From assembly GCA_964477295.1 (NCBI GenBank), contig CAYZEZ010000146.1, forward strand, positions 1 to 11,838: 11,838 nt of DNA, written 5' to 3'. This document shows positions 1-8,100 of this stretch, one piece after another (position 1 is the stretch's first letter; each line of letters opens with the position of its first letter). The notes under the pieces were generated by a model. It was not told the DNA's origin. It made no database searches and was given only the letters and a program-made list of their open reading frames with translations. The translations under genes and the position numbers were made by a program. The DNA comes from CAYZEZ01 sp964477295. Its GTDB lineage: Bacteria; Bacteroidota; Bacteroidia; Bacteroidales; SM23-62.

Positions 1-2
1 AC

Positions 3-2648
3 CAGTTTGAGGAACTTTTCAGGTTTAAGCGGCTCACTAAAAGTGAGGCATCATTCAATGAATCCGAATCATTTGTCAAGTTGCTTGTTGAGGCTGTCAG
101 GCAAACGAAGGTTCCTGTCTATATAGTGCTTACCATGCGCTCCGACTTTATCGGGGAGTGCTCACAGTTTCAGGAACTAACGAAACTGATTAATCAAAGT
201 AACTACCTGATTCCCCAGATGACCAGGGATGATTTCAGGTCGGCAATAACAGGACCGGTGGCCGTTGGGAACGCTACCATCGATCCAAACCTGGTGCAGC
301 AATTGCTTAATGAAGTTGGAGATAATCCTGACCAGCTGCCCATACTTCAGCATGCCCTCATGCGAACCTGGGAGTACTGGCTCGAACAGAATGACCCCGA
401 CCGTCCTTTAAGTCTTGCCGATTATGATGCCGTGGGAAGGATGGAAATGGCATTATCGGAACATGCCAATGAAGCCTTCGATGAGTTATCTCCGGCTGAG
501 AAACAGATTTGTGAGTATATGTTTAAGACACTCACTGAAAAGGGAGGGGACAATTTAGGTGTCAGGCAACCCACCCGGCTGGATACTATTTCTGTTATCT
601 CCAAAGCAAGCCTTGATGAAGTAAAGAAAGTCGTAGACACGTTCAGGGGATCGGGAAGATCTTTCCTGATGCCGGCTGCGCATGTCGGGCTATCCGGTGA
701 ATCGGTCATTGACATTTCCCATGAAAGCCTGATGCGGATATGGGACAGGCTGAGAATATGGGTCGAAGAAGAGGCCCAGGCCGTACAGATGTACAACCGG
801 CTGGCAGAAGCTTCCGGACTTTATCAGATAGGAAAAACCGGGCTTTGGAGGCCTCCCGACCTGACCCTGGCACTAAACTGGAAGAAAAAACAGCAACCTA
901 CGCTGACCTGGGCCGAAAGATATAATCCGGCCTATGAAAGGGCAATGGTATTCCTCGATACCAGTGAAAAAGAATTCATTGCGGAGGAGGAAAATAAGAT
1001 CAGGCTGCAGAAACGGCAGCTGCGCAGGAGCCGGATCTTTGCCATGGTGCTCGGAACGGCTGCCATCATCTCAATGGCGATTATGCTTTACGCATTTGTC
1101 CTCAGGGGGCAAGCGGTTGCAGCACAGATCGAGGCCAATGTACAACGGGCAAAAGCAGATAGTAATGCAGTGGTTGCCGATGCGGAAAGGCAAAATGCTA
1201 TCAAACAAGCAGAAATTGCACAAGAGCAAAGGGAAATTGCCGACAGCAATGCTATCATTGCTGTGCTTCAAAGTGAAATTGCAGACTCAAACGCAACCGT
1301 AGCAAAATACCAGGCATATTTAGCTAAAAGAAATGAAAACCTGGCTGAACTGCAAAGAGTTAAAGCCGATAGCAATGCAGCCGATGCCAACAGGCAAAGA
1401 ACTGAGGCCGAACGTCAGCGAACAGAAGCATATAACCGCCGCCTGTTATCCATAGCACAGTCGATGTCAGTGAAATCACTTCAGGTGGATAACGATACCA
1501 CCTTAAAAGCCCTGCTGGCTTACCAGGCATACTTGTATAACGACGCTTACGGTGGCAATGAACACAATGCCGATATCTTTGCAGGATTGTATGATGCCAT
1601 ACGTTTTATAAAGGGAGCAGATTACAATGTATTTAAAGGACACAACGACGCGGTGAGATCACTGGCATTTGAGCCCGGATCCAGTAATTTCTACAGTACG
1701 GGAAGTGATGGCAAATTGCTGAAATGGTCGATGAATGATAAACAATATTCGGTAGTTATTGATAATAATAACCTGGTAAACAGGGTAATTGCCATATCTG
1801 ATGATGGCAAATGGCTTGCATGTGGCACCGATGGAATTGGTATCCAGGTGTTTAATCTTAATTCCGGCACTACAGAGCCCCGCATATTTAATGCCAACTC
1901 AAATAAAATACGTGCTCTCGTTTTTATTCCAGGCAACGATAACCTGGTTTCTGCTGGATTGGATAATGAAATTGACGTATGGGATCTGTCGAACGGATCG
2001 AAGCAGATTTTTGCTGAACACGACGTACCTATACAGGTGCTGGTGGTTTCAAAAGATGGAAAATGGATGGCCGGTGGAACCAGAAATATGGGAGAAATTA
2101 TCATCTGGAACGCTGATAATCCTGCAGAAAAGAAAATTATTTATTCAGAACTTCGCAACGATATATGGTCGCTCGATTTTAGTCCAGATGGAAAATGGCT
2201 GGTGAGTGGTGATGAACAGGGAAATGTTAAGATCTGGGATACAAAAACAAATAGCATGATCTATAACCTGAGGGGGCATCGGGCACCTATCAACTACATT
2301 CAGTTTAGTCCCGATGGAAAATTTCTTGCCACTGCCAGTAACGATGGCTCGGTTAGATTGTGGGAGACGGCAAACCTGAATAATCAACCCATTGTGTTGA
2401 CAGGCAATTCGGGTTTTGTATTATCCCTGGCCTTCAGCCCTGATGGCAATTACCTCCTGTCAGGGAGTACTGACGAAAACAGGCTTATTTCAAGCCCAAC
2501 CAAATCAAGTATCCTTGTAGAAGATATTTGTGATGGGATCGACAGGAATTTTACACGGGATGAGTGGAATACTTTTGTGGGGGAGGACATCGATTATATG
2601 GAAACCTGTGGTGTCCGGAGGGGTATTGGAGTGAGAAAACAACAATAG
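3..2648 (+). CDS. nSTAND1-type NTPase with one TM helix, coiled coil and seven-bladed WD40 propeller (5' partial)
   Basis: The reading frame is open from base 3, so the gene starts upstream; the first ATG/TTG codons inside the window are internal. Visible residues number 881. Residues 1-8 (QFEELFRF) are the end of the Walker B region of novel STAND NTPases. They are followed by the R-S-D-F strand motif (46-49), a winged-helix part with NPDQLPILQHAL (about 108-119) and HESLMRIW (240-247). A basic stretch (KRQLRRSR) precedes a single hydrophobic helix at about 345-367. Residues 371-482 form an alanine-phased coiled coil, and about 541-836 form seven WD40 blades. The tail carries Cys843 and Cys869 around RNFTRDEW, a tail typical of this protein class. 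Family knowledge: STAND proteins are nucleotide-driven switches whose propeller senses and whose N-terminus signals. The Walker A loop and any N-terminal effector are not in the window. By the positive-inside rule the propeller should be periplasmic. The ligand and output are unknown. Confidence 0.93.
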   Translation, partial: QFEELFRFKRLTKSEASFNESESFVKLLVEAVRQTKVPVYIVLTMRSDFIGECSQFQELTKLINQSNYLIPQMTRDDFRSAITGPVAVGNATIDPNLVQQLLNEVGDNPDQLPILQHALMRTWEYWLEQNDPDRPLSLADYDAVGRMEMALSEHANEAFDELSPAEKQICEYMFKTLTEKGGDNLGVRQPTRLDTISVISKASLDEVKKVVDTFRGSGRSFLMPAAHVGLSGESVIDISHESLMRIWDRLRIWVEEEAQAVQMYNRLAEASGLYQIGKTGLWRPPDLTLALNWKKKQQPTLTWAERYNPAYERAMVFLDTSEKEFIAEEENKIRLQKRQLRRSRIFAMVLGTAAIISMAIMLYAFVLRGQAVAAQIEANVQRAKADSNAVVADAERQNAIKQAEIAQEQREIADSNAIIAVLQSEIADSNATVAKYQAYLAKRNENLAELQRVKADSNAADANRQRTEAERQRTEAYNRRLLSIAQSMSVKSLQVDNDTTLKALLAYQAYLYNDAYGGNEHNADIFAGLYDAIRFIKGADYNVFKGHNDAVRSLAFEPGSSNFYSTGSDGKLLKWSMNDKQYSVVIDNNNLVNRVIAISDDGKWLACGTDGIGIQVFNLNSGTTEPRIFNANSNKIRALVFIPGNDNLVSAGLDNEIDVWDLSNGSKQIFAEHDVPIQVLVVSKDGKWMAGGTRNMGEIIIWNADNPAEKKIIYSELRNDIWSLDFSPDGKWLVSGDEQGNVKIWDTKTNSMIYNLRGHRAPINYIQFSPDGKFLATASNDGSVRLWETANLNNQPIVLTGNSGFVLSLAFSPDGNYLLSGSTDENRLISSPTKSSILVEDICDGIDRNFTRDEWNTFVGEDIDYMETCGVRRGIGVRKQQ
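1113..1448 (+). repeat. Coding region of a 14-residue alanine-phased coiled-coil repeat
   Basis: This encodes eight consecutive 14-residue units (partial-protein residues 371-482). Alanine occupies positions 1 and 8 of every unit, so Ala recurs every seven residues at 371, 378, 385 and on to 476. The pentapeptide ADSNA opens the units at 385, 413, 427 and 455. The stretch is rich in Gln, Glu and Arg and lies directly after the transmembrane helix. It probably forms a long parallel coiled coil linking membrane and propeller. The periodicity is seen directly; the coiled-coil structure is inferred. Confidence 0.85.
1623..2510 (+). repeat. Seven WD40 blade repeats
   Basis: Seven units of about 40 residues can be aligned by their FSPDG-like turn, the following small-residue strand and the closing hydrophobic-W/hydrophobic pair. 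The clearest are blades 5 (LDFSPDGKWLVSGD, KIWD), 6 (IQFSPDGKFLATAS, RLWE) and 7 (LAFSPDGNYLLSGS). Blade 2 lacks the final Trp (QVF), and blade 7 ends without a W-D pair. Seven blades are enough to close one propeller. Confidence 0.85.
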
Positions 2649-2678
2649 ATATTCAGATAATTAAAAAATTTTAAGCGG

Positions 2679-3740
2679 ATGAAACAAGAAAAAAAATTAT
2701 CCATTGTTCTTGCATTTCTGATTCTTGGCATAATCCCTGTTTTTGCGCAGGGAGAGGAGTGTGCCTTCACCCTTCGTGAAGCGGAGAATCTGTATAGCCA
2801 GGGCAGGATCGAAAATATTCCCTCCATGCTTGAAGGATGCATTCAAAGTGGATTTTCAAGTGAAGACCGGCTGGCAGCTTATAAACTCATCATCCTTTGT
2901 TCAATCTATAACGACGAGCAGGAACAGGCAGAAGACCAGATGCTGAATTTCCTGAAGAAATACCCGGAATATGAATTAACCCCTACAGATCCGCAGGAAT
3001 TCGGTTATTTATTACATAATTACAGAACCCGGCCCATCTTTGATTATGGCCTTTTTGTCGGGTTGAATTATTCTTATGGAAGTTTGCTTGAACCCTATTC
3101 AGTGTTCCCGAACCTGAACACTGATGAACTTCGTTTCCGGCCCGATGGTTTCGGGATCGGTGCCGGGCTTGTTCTTAATTTCTACATTACCAATACCATC
3201 CAGATATCAGTTACTCCCATGTACGCCCAGAAAAAAATTCGGCTGGATCATAAGGATGACATTGTTATGGATACCTACAACAAAGAACACTTTGAACAGC
3301 AATCATATGTCGATATCCCTTTGTCGGTTACTTATGATTTCGATCTGGGAAGGCTTAAGCCTTACGTGAGAGCCGGTGGACAGTTTGGTTATCTTTTTGA
3401 AGCTAAAACAAGCACAACCACAAGGTATTTACGTGCTAATGGCACTGAGTTGTATGAAAACTCGGGCCCGGATGAGGATCCCTATGCAGCAAACAACAGG
3501 AACAAATTTAATTACGGAATACTTGCCGGGGCAGGAGTGAAACTGAAAATTCCCAAGGGATATTTTTATCTCGATGCAAGGTATACTATGGGACTGAATA
3601 TGCAAAATACCGGCAACCGGTATGAGCTGGATGAACTGGCCTGGAAATATCAATACGTGGATCCCGATTTTCGACTGAACAGCATAATGGTCGGGATCGG
3701 ATTTGTACGATCATTTTTTAATCCTAAAAGAATCAACTAG
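2679..3740 (+). CDS. Outer-membrane beta-barrel protein with helical (TPR-like) periplasmic N-domain
   Basis: The product has 353 residues. Residues 1-24 are a signal peptide (KK, then a hydrophobic core to VFAQ), with cleavage probably near residues 23-25. Residues about 28-118 are predicted helical and TPR-like, with Cys28, Cys54 and Cys74 and the segment YPEY...DPQEF (95-108). From about 123 the sequence alternates in the manner of barrel strands, with aromatic girdles (YGLFVGLNYSYG, FGIGAGLVLNFYI, LKPYVRAGGQFGYLF). It ends near a terminal strand IMVGIGFVRSFF. This matches the broad Bacteroidota outer-membrane barrel families; the exact family and any transported substrate are not clear. 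The start is 30 bases after the stop of the STAND gene, so the two are probably co-transcribed. An A8 run covers codons 4-6. No Shine-Dalgarno sequence is visible, which is usual for this phylum. Confidence 0.85.
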   Translation: MKQEKKLSIVLAFLILGIIPVFAQGEECAFTLREAENLYSQGRIENIPSMLEGCIQSGFSSEDRLAAYKLIILCSIYNDEQEQAEDQMLNFLKKYPEYELTPTDPQEFGYLLHNYRTRPIFDYGLFVGLNYSYGSLLEPYSVFPNLNTDELRFRPDGFGIGAGLVLNFYITNTIQISVTPMYAQKKIRLDHKDDIVMDTYNKEHFEQQSYVDIPLSVTYDFDLGRLKPYVRAGGQFGYLFEAKTSTTTRYLRANGTELYENSGPDEDPYAANNRNKFNYGILAGAGVKLKIPKGYFYLDARYTMGLNMQNTGNRYELDELAWKYQYVDPDFRLNSIMVGIGFVRSFFNPKRIN

Positions 3741-3762
3741 GTCCGGTATTATTGACATCATA

Positions 3763-3782
3763 CCCACACTCTTGCCCACACT
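3763..3782 (+). repeat. Direct repeat CCCACACT, two copies
   Basis: CCCACACT occurs at 3763-3770 and again at 3775-3782, a period of 12 bases. It runs straight into the heptamer array that follows. The role is unknown; it may be a degenerate part of the same low-complexity region. Confidence 0.6.
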
Positions 3783-3831
3783 TACCTCGTAACTCGCACC
3801 TCGCAACTAGTAACTCGTAACCAGTAACTTG
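3783..3831 (+). repeat. Heptanucleotide tandem array, 7 units, consensus TAACTCG
   Basis: Seven back-to-back 7-base units are TACCTCG, TAACTCG, CACCTCG, CAACTAG, TAACTCG, TAACCAG and TAACTTG. Every unit differs from TAACTCG by at most two bases. The array fills the centre of the 108-base gap between the barrel gene and the lipoprotein gene and ends 17 bases before the latter's ATG. Short heptamer arrays of this kind are a known class of intergenic repeat in several bacterial phyla. Whether this one acts in transcription, mRNA stability or nothing is unknown. Confidence 0.85.
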
Positions 3832-3848
3832 ATAATAAAACAAACAGC

Positions 3849-3914
3849 ATGAAATTAAAAATACTCTTTCTTCTTTGTGCAACTGTTGCGCTTTTTTCAT
3901 GCAACAAAGATGAG
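3849..3914 (+). other. Lipoprotein signal peptide, lipobox and charged export signal
   Basis: MKLK is followed by a hydrophobic core and ALFSC (Cys18), then NKDE. Lipobox processing by signal peptidase II is established for such sequences. The K-D-E at +2 to +4 after Cys (with N at +1) resembles the surface-export signal defined in Capnocytophaga and Bacteroides; surface exposure here is inferred. Confidence 0.75.
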
Positions 3915-5072
3915 ATCTCAGAACAACAGGCCGATACCTTCATCAAGTTTTTCGCCGATGGGGATATGATGATCACAGGTGCTGACATCAAGCAGGCATC
4001 GGATGGCGGTTATGTGTTTATAGGAACAGCGACATATGAAAATGAAACCAGTGATATCTACCTGGCCGGAACGGATAAATTCGGGCAGGCTGAAGACTGG
4101 TCCCCTGTGTGGATTGGTGGTGAATTTGACGATGTGGGAAACAGGCTGGAAATCCTCGATGACGGATACCTGATCTTTGGCAATTCGGACGACTCCGGAG
4201 ATGGTAATTTTGATATGTACCTTGTAAAAACTAATTTCCAGGGAAGTGTGACATGGGAGCATACCTACGGGAATGACCTGAATAACAATGGTGCTGATGT
4301 TCAGGTACTGGATAATGGTGGTTTCATCCTGGCAGGTTCATATACCAGGCTTTATATCGCGGATACAAAGGAGGAAAAGTCAACCATAGATCCCTATATC
4401 CTTGAGACAGATGCCAGCGGAGTGCAGGTGGGTGTGGATTATAACGCCGGGGAAGATCAATTTCATGAGATTCCTGTGGCTATCCGTTCTACATCCTCCG
4501 GATACCTTGTGATTGGACAGAAAGTGGATGTCGCAACCAATGAATCCGATCTGTGGATGCTTCTCCTGCCAAATCTCGGATTAGCTGTAACCATTCATGA
4601 TGTCCCTGTAGCAGTCGGAAGAGATGATTATGGTGTGGACCTGGCAGTTACCGATGACGACCGGATTTTCTTCCTGGCCAATTCTCAGCAGTCTAACGGT
4701 CGTCTCGAGGCACTTATTGGTGAAGTGGATGTCGATAATTTAAGTGTTGATTCATCTACCGTTCATACGTACAATGAAAATAAGGCAGGTGCCAATCTCA
4801 TTGTTAAGGATCTGTTATACTCTCCCGATGGCAGCCTTGTGATCACAGGTGGGAAAAGTATTGGAGGTAGCAGCGATATGCTGTTTTTAAAGCTGGAACT
4901 CAGCGGGGGAGAAATGCAACGTCAATTTTTCGGGGAATCGGGTTCACAGACCGGGAATGCAATATCCAACACGTCCGACCAGGGGTATATTATTGTAGGA
5001 ACAAATGCTTTTGAAGAAATATTGAGCATGATCGCCCTGGTCAAGACAGGCCCGGATGGTACACTTTACTAA
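3849..5072 (+). CDS. Predicted surface lipoprotein with seven-bladed beta-propeller
   Basis: The product has 407 residues. A lipoprotein signal peptide ends in the lipobox LFSC with Cys18 as the acylated residue. The next residues, NKDE, fit the K-(D/E)2 type lipoprotein export signal described in Bacteroidota, so the protein probably reaches the outer face of the outer membrane (inference). Seven turn-plus-strand motifs of the type DGGYxxxG start at residues 52, 104, 155, 215, 269, 326 and 377, spaced 51-60 residues. Several units continue with a D-hydrophobic-LVKT strand (DMYLVKT, MIALVKT). This is the pattern of the Bacteroidota propeller repeats often found in secreted proteins. Blade 5 is the most degenerate (DDRIFFLA). 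No catalytic motif is seen, so a binding role is more likely. The gene lies between the barrel gene and the giant T9SS cargo on the same strand. The ATG at 3849 is the only start giving a proper signal peptide. Confidence 0.85.
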   Translation: MKLKILFLLCATVALFSCNKDEISEQQADTFIKFFADGDMMITGADIKQASDGGYVFIGTATYENETSDIYLAGTDKFGQAEDWSPVWIGGEFDDVGNRLEILDDGYLIFGNSDDSGDGNFDMYLVKTNFQGSVTWEHTYGNDLNNNGADVQVLDNGGFILAGSYTRLYIADTKEEKSTIDPYILETDASGVQVGVDYNAGEDQFHEIPVAIRSTSSGYLVIGQKVDVATNESDLWMLLLPNLGLAVTIHDVPVAVGRDDYGVDLAVTDDDRIFFLANSQQSNGRLEALIGEVDVDNLSVDSSTVHTYNENKAGANLIVKDLLYSPDGSLVITGGKSIGGSSDMLFLKLELSGGEMQRQFFGESGSQTGNAISNTSDQGYIIVGTNAFEEILSMIALVKTGPDGTLY

Positions 5073-5073
5073 C

Positions 5074-5093
5074 CCGGTTATTTAATTGACCGG
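5074..5093 (+). other. Small inverted repeat after lipoprotein gene
   Basis: CCGGT (5074-5078) and ACCGG (5089-5093) form a 5-bp stem with a 10-base AT-rich loop, starting two bases after the stop codon. No T-run follows, so it is not a typical terminator. It could be a 3'-end stabilising hairpin or chance. Confidence 0.35.
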
Positions 5094-5101
5094 CTGGGTG
5101 C

Positions 5102-5112
5102 AACCATTGGTT
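5102..5112. promoter_or_regulatory. AACCA-T-TGGTT palindrome, possible operator
   Basis: This is a perfect 11-base inverted repeat with a single central base, in the intergenic region 84 bases upstream of the ATG of the giant gene. A short, compact palindrome like this could be a protein-binding site, but nothing else supports that and chance is possible. Confidence 0.25.
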
Positions 5113-5121
5113 TTAATATTG

Positions 5122-5157
5122 GGTCTAAATTTAGTCAGACCAGTGTTTTCTTTTTTA
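5122..5157 (+). terminator. Possible intrinsic terminator or attenuator in the leader of the giant gene
   Basis: GGTCT (5122-5126) pairs with AGACC (5137-5141). The loop region contains part of the perfect palindrome CTAAATTTAG (5125-5134), which could form an alternative structure. Three bases after the stem a T-rich tract begins (5145-5157, twelve T and one C). The stem is only 5 bp, so termination would be weak or partial. The position, 38 bases before the ATG of the 2194-residue gene, would suit partial read-through control of a costly product. Confidence 0.4.
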
Positions 5158-5195
5158 TTCTGTTTGCAGGCAAAAAAATTGAAAAAACTACCTAT

Positions 5196-8100
5196 ATGAA
5201 ACGGATTAGACTATTACTTATTCCTGTTCTTCTGATTACGATGGCCATTGATGGCCTGGCCCAGCCTTCTGCAACGATAACACCAGGCTCTGCCCTGACA
5301 GAAATTTACCTGGACACACAGTATGTTGACCTGGTTCTTGTGAACGACTCATTTGTCGATTACAGCACGCTGCATAAAGATACATTCCGGTTGGTTAATG
5401 CCCCTCCTGGCTTAACCATTCAAAGTCTTGCCAACGAGAATAAGTATGGACTCAGGATAAACATGGCGTTTAATCATACCGATTTTGATGTGAACTACAC
5501 TAACTTCAGGGTGGCGATTAGAAAGGATGCTCTGTATGAGTCACCGGATACACTCAAAACAAATGCAATAACAATTTATGCAGGAGTTGAGACTGCCGGC
5601 ATTACTCCCGATGCAACGCTAGGGGAGTATGACCTTGATGCAAGATCGCTGAACCTGACATTATCCGATGAGAGATTCACTGTTGATAATTATGACAAGG
5701 GTAGTTTTACACTTGTTAATGCACCTTCAGGATTGAGCATTGATAATCTATCCGGTAAATCTTTTACCAACGTGACCATTAACCTGCTTTATGACGATAC
5801 TGATAATGATTTTGATACAGACTATACAAATTTCAGGGTTGAAATCGATCAGGATATTTTAGTATCCAGTAGCGCTTCCCTCCAAACCTCTCCTGCAGAT
5901 ACCGTATTTGCTGTTATTGAATCTGCATCCATGGTTCCTGATCAACCATTGGATGAATACAGTCCTGATCTGGATCAAAGGTATTTGACAATTACTTTAT
6001 CAGGAGAAGATTTTATCAGCGGAGGTTTTGATGGGGATAGAATTAACCTGGTAAATGCACCGGCCGGTGTTACCAAGGGGAATGTTACCAGGCTGAGTGC
6101 TACGACTTGCAAGGTAGAATTAAATTACAACGATGCCGATTTTGATGTAAATGTTACTGATTTCCATATTTCACTCGATGGTAATAACTTACAGAGAACA
6201 CTGGATAATGATACGATTTTTACCGATAATGTGACCGTTACCGCATATGTTGAAAATCCATCTGTTACCATTACCCCCGATCAGCCTCTGAATGAGAATG
6301 GGCTCGAAGACCGTTCATTGGCTGTAAAATTGTCCGATTGTAAGTTTAGCGGGGGTTCTGCCAATACTGATGATATCAAGATCAGAAACTATCCCCCCGG
6401 GGTCACGTATACGATTAGCGGGGTGTCTGATTCAGTAGCGACTGTTAACCTCAATTTTGATGATACCGATTTCGATGTGAACTATACCAGTTTCTATGTC
6501 TGGATTGATGGATCAAACCTTACATTCAAGGGTTCTGTGGATTCCCTCAATTCAAATCAATTAACAATTACAGCGGTGGATGAACCTCCGGCTGCATACC
6601 TGACATCAACTCCATCCGACATAACTGAAGCCAATATCAATGGGGCTGTATTGCACATTACCCTCGATCAGGAAACGTTTAACGATACAATGACCATCAG
6701 TGAATTCACTATGGTAAACGAACCCATCGGGACAACACTGACCGGGTTTGAATATGTTAACAACACACAGGTTAACCTGACACTTTCTCAGAACGGGACC
6801 GATTTTGACGATGATATCAGTGATTTTAGAATTGACATTGCCCCGGCTTACCTGACCAGGAGTTCTTCGACACTGCCGACAGATAACAAGTTTATTGATG
6901 CAGAGGATGAACCTGCCGTTGCCACATTCAGCCCGGACATGGCAATGGAAGAGTACAACCTGCAGGATAGAACATTGTTAGTAACAGTTCAGCAGGATAC
7001 CTTCCTGACCCTTGGATCCCGACCGGTAAATGAATTTGACCTTGATAATGAACCTGCTGGCTTAGTGATTAGCAGTGTGACGGTTATAAATAAAAATCAG
7101 GCACAGCTTGACCTGGATTTCACTTACAATGATTTCGATAGTGATATAACGAATTTTAGGGTCATTGTCAAGCCCGACAACCTGGAGAAGCGTACTACTG
7201 ACCTGAATACACAAAACACGGTAACCATCACCCACTATCTCGAAAATCCGGAGGCATTTGCTACGGAAGATGCGGAACTGATAGAGTTTACACTCGATGA
7301 CAGGTATGTCGACATTGCCCTGACTGATGAGTGGTTCCCGAATACCGATTCAGTACTGGCAACCGATTTTACCCTGTTAAATAAACCGGATGGACTGACC
7401 GTTGAGGGGATCGCCAGCATTTCAAAGTATGCTGTACGGTTGAGCCTGGCATTTAACGGGACAGACTTCGATATCCATTACAATGATTTCAGGGTATCTA
7501 TTAATAAAGATGTTCTAATCCAATCGGGTTCCGACCTGGTAACAGATGCCATGTCGATAGAACCAACCCATGAGCCGATAATTACCAATATTGACATCCC
7601 TGACCATTCTCATAAAGTGGGTGATGTGGTGGCTGCAACCATTACGCTCGATACGGATGTGGATACTATGTTTACACGCCAGCAGGGTAATATTGGTGGA
7701 TACGCCATTGACAGCCTTACCAGGCATGGAACAAACTTCGATACCTATTTTGCATGGATCACTATTAATGAAGGCGGAACCGATTATGCGGCCAATGTGG
7801 ATATTCCGGTTAACAGCTTCCAGATGAAGGACGGTGTTATCCTTGGTAACATCTACTCAACACCTATAGCCAATGATAATGACCTGATCGATGCACACAC
7901 GCCTATAGTTTCATCAATTCTGATGATTAGCCAGGGTTTCCAGAAAGTGGGTAATCAGGTATTTATGGTGGTAGGTGCAGATGATAAGAACTACTCAGTG
8001 GATGGGGCTTCAGTTATTAACTCTCAGTCTACCGACAATACATTTATTACAGTAACTGATAATGGCAATAACACATATACATTTAAATATACCATTCAGG

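Noticed and set aside
81..83. TTG as start codon of the STAND-WD40 gene
   Set aside because: The frame is open to the window edge and codes for the Walker B motif before this codon, so TTG is an internal Leu codon.
1691..2104. 137-codon open frame on the minus strand
   Set aside because: It is antisense to the WD40 repeats, and its length is explained by the repeat composition of the sense strand.
2689..2696. A8 run in codons 4-6 of the barrel gene as a phase-variation tract
   Set aside because: Eight A is short, and Lys-rich starts of signal peptides in AT-rich codons commonly produce such runs. There is no evidence of variation.
3783..3831. CRISPR array
   Set aside because: The units are 7 bases long and contiguous, with no spacers and no cas genes nearby.
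5114..5121. TAATATTG as a -7 promoter element
   Set aside because: It has one mismatch, and the nearest upstream TTG (5086-5088) is 25 bases away, too far for the usual spacing.
5159..5166. TCTGTTTG as a Bacteroidota -7 promoter element (TAnnTTTG)
   Set aside because: It has one mismatch at a key position, and no TTG was seen at the expected distance upstream.
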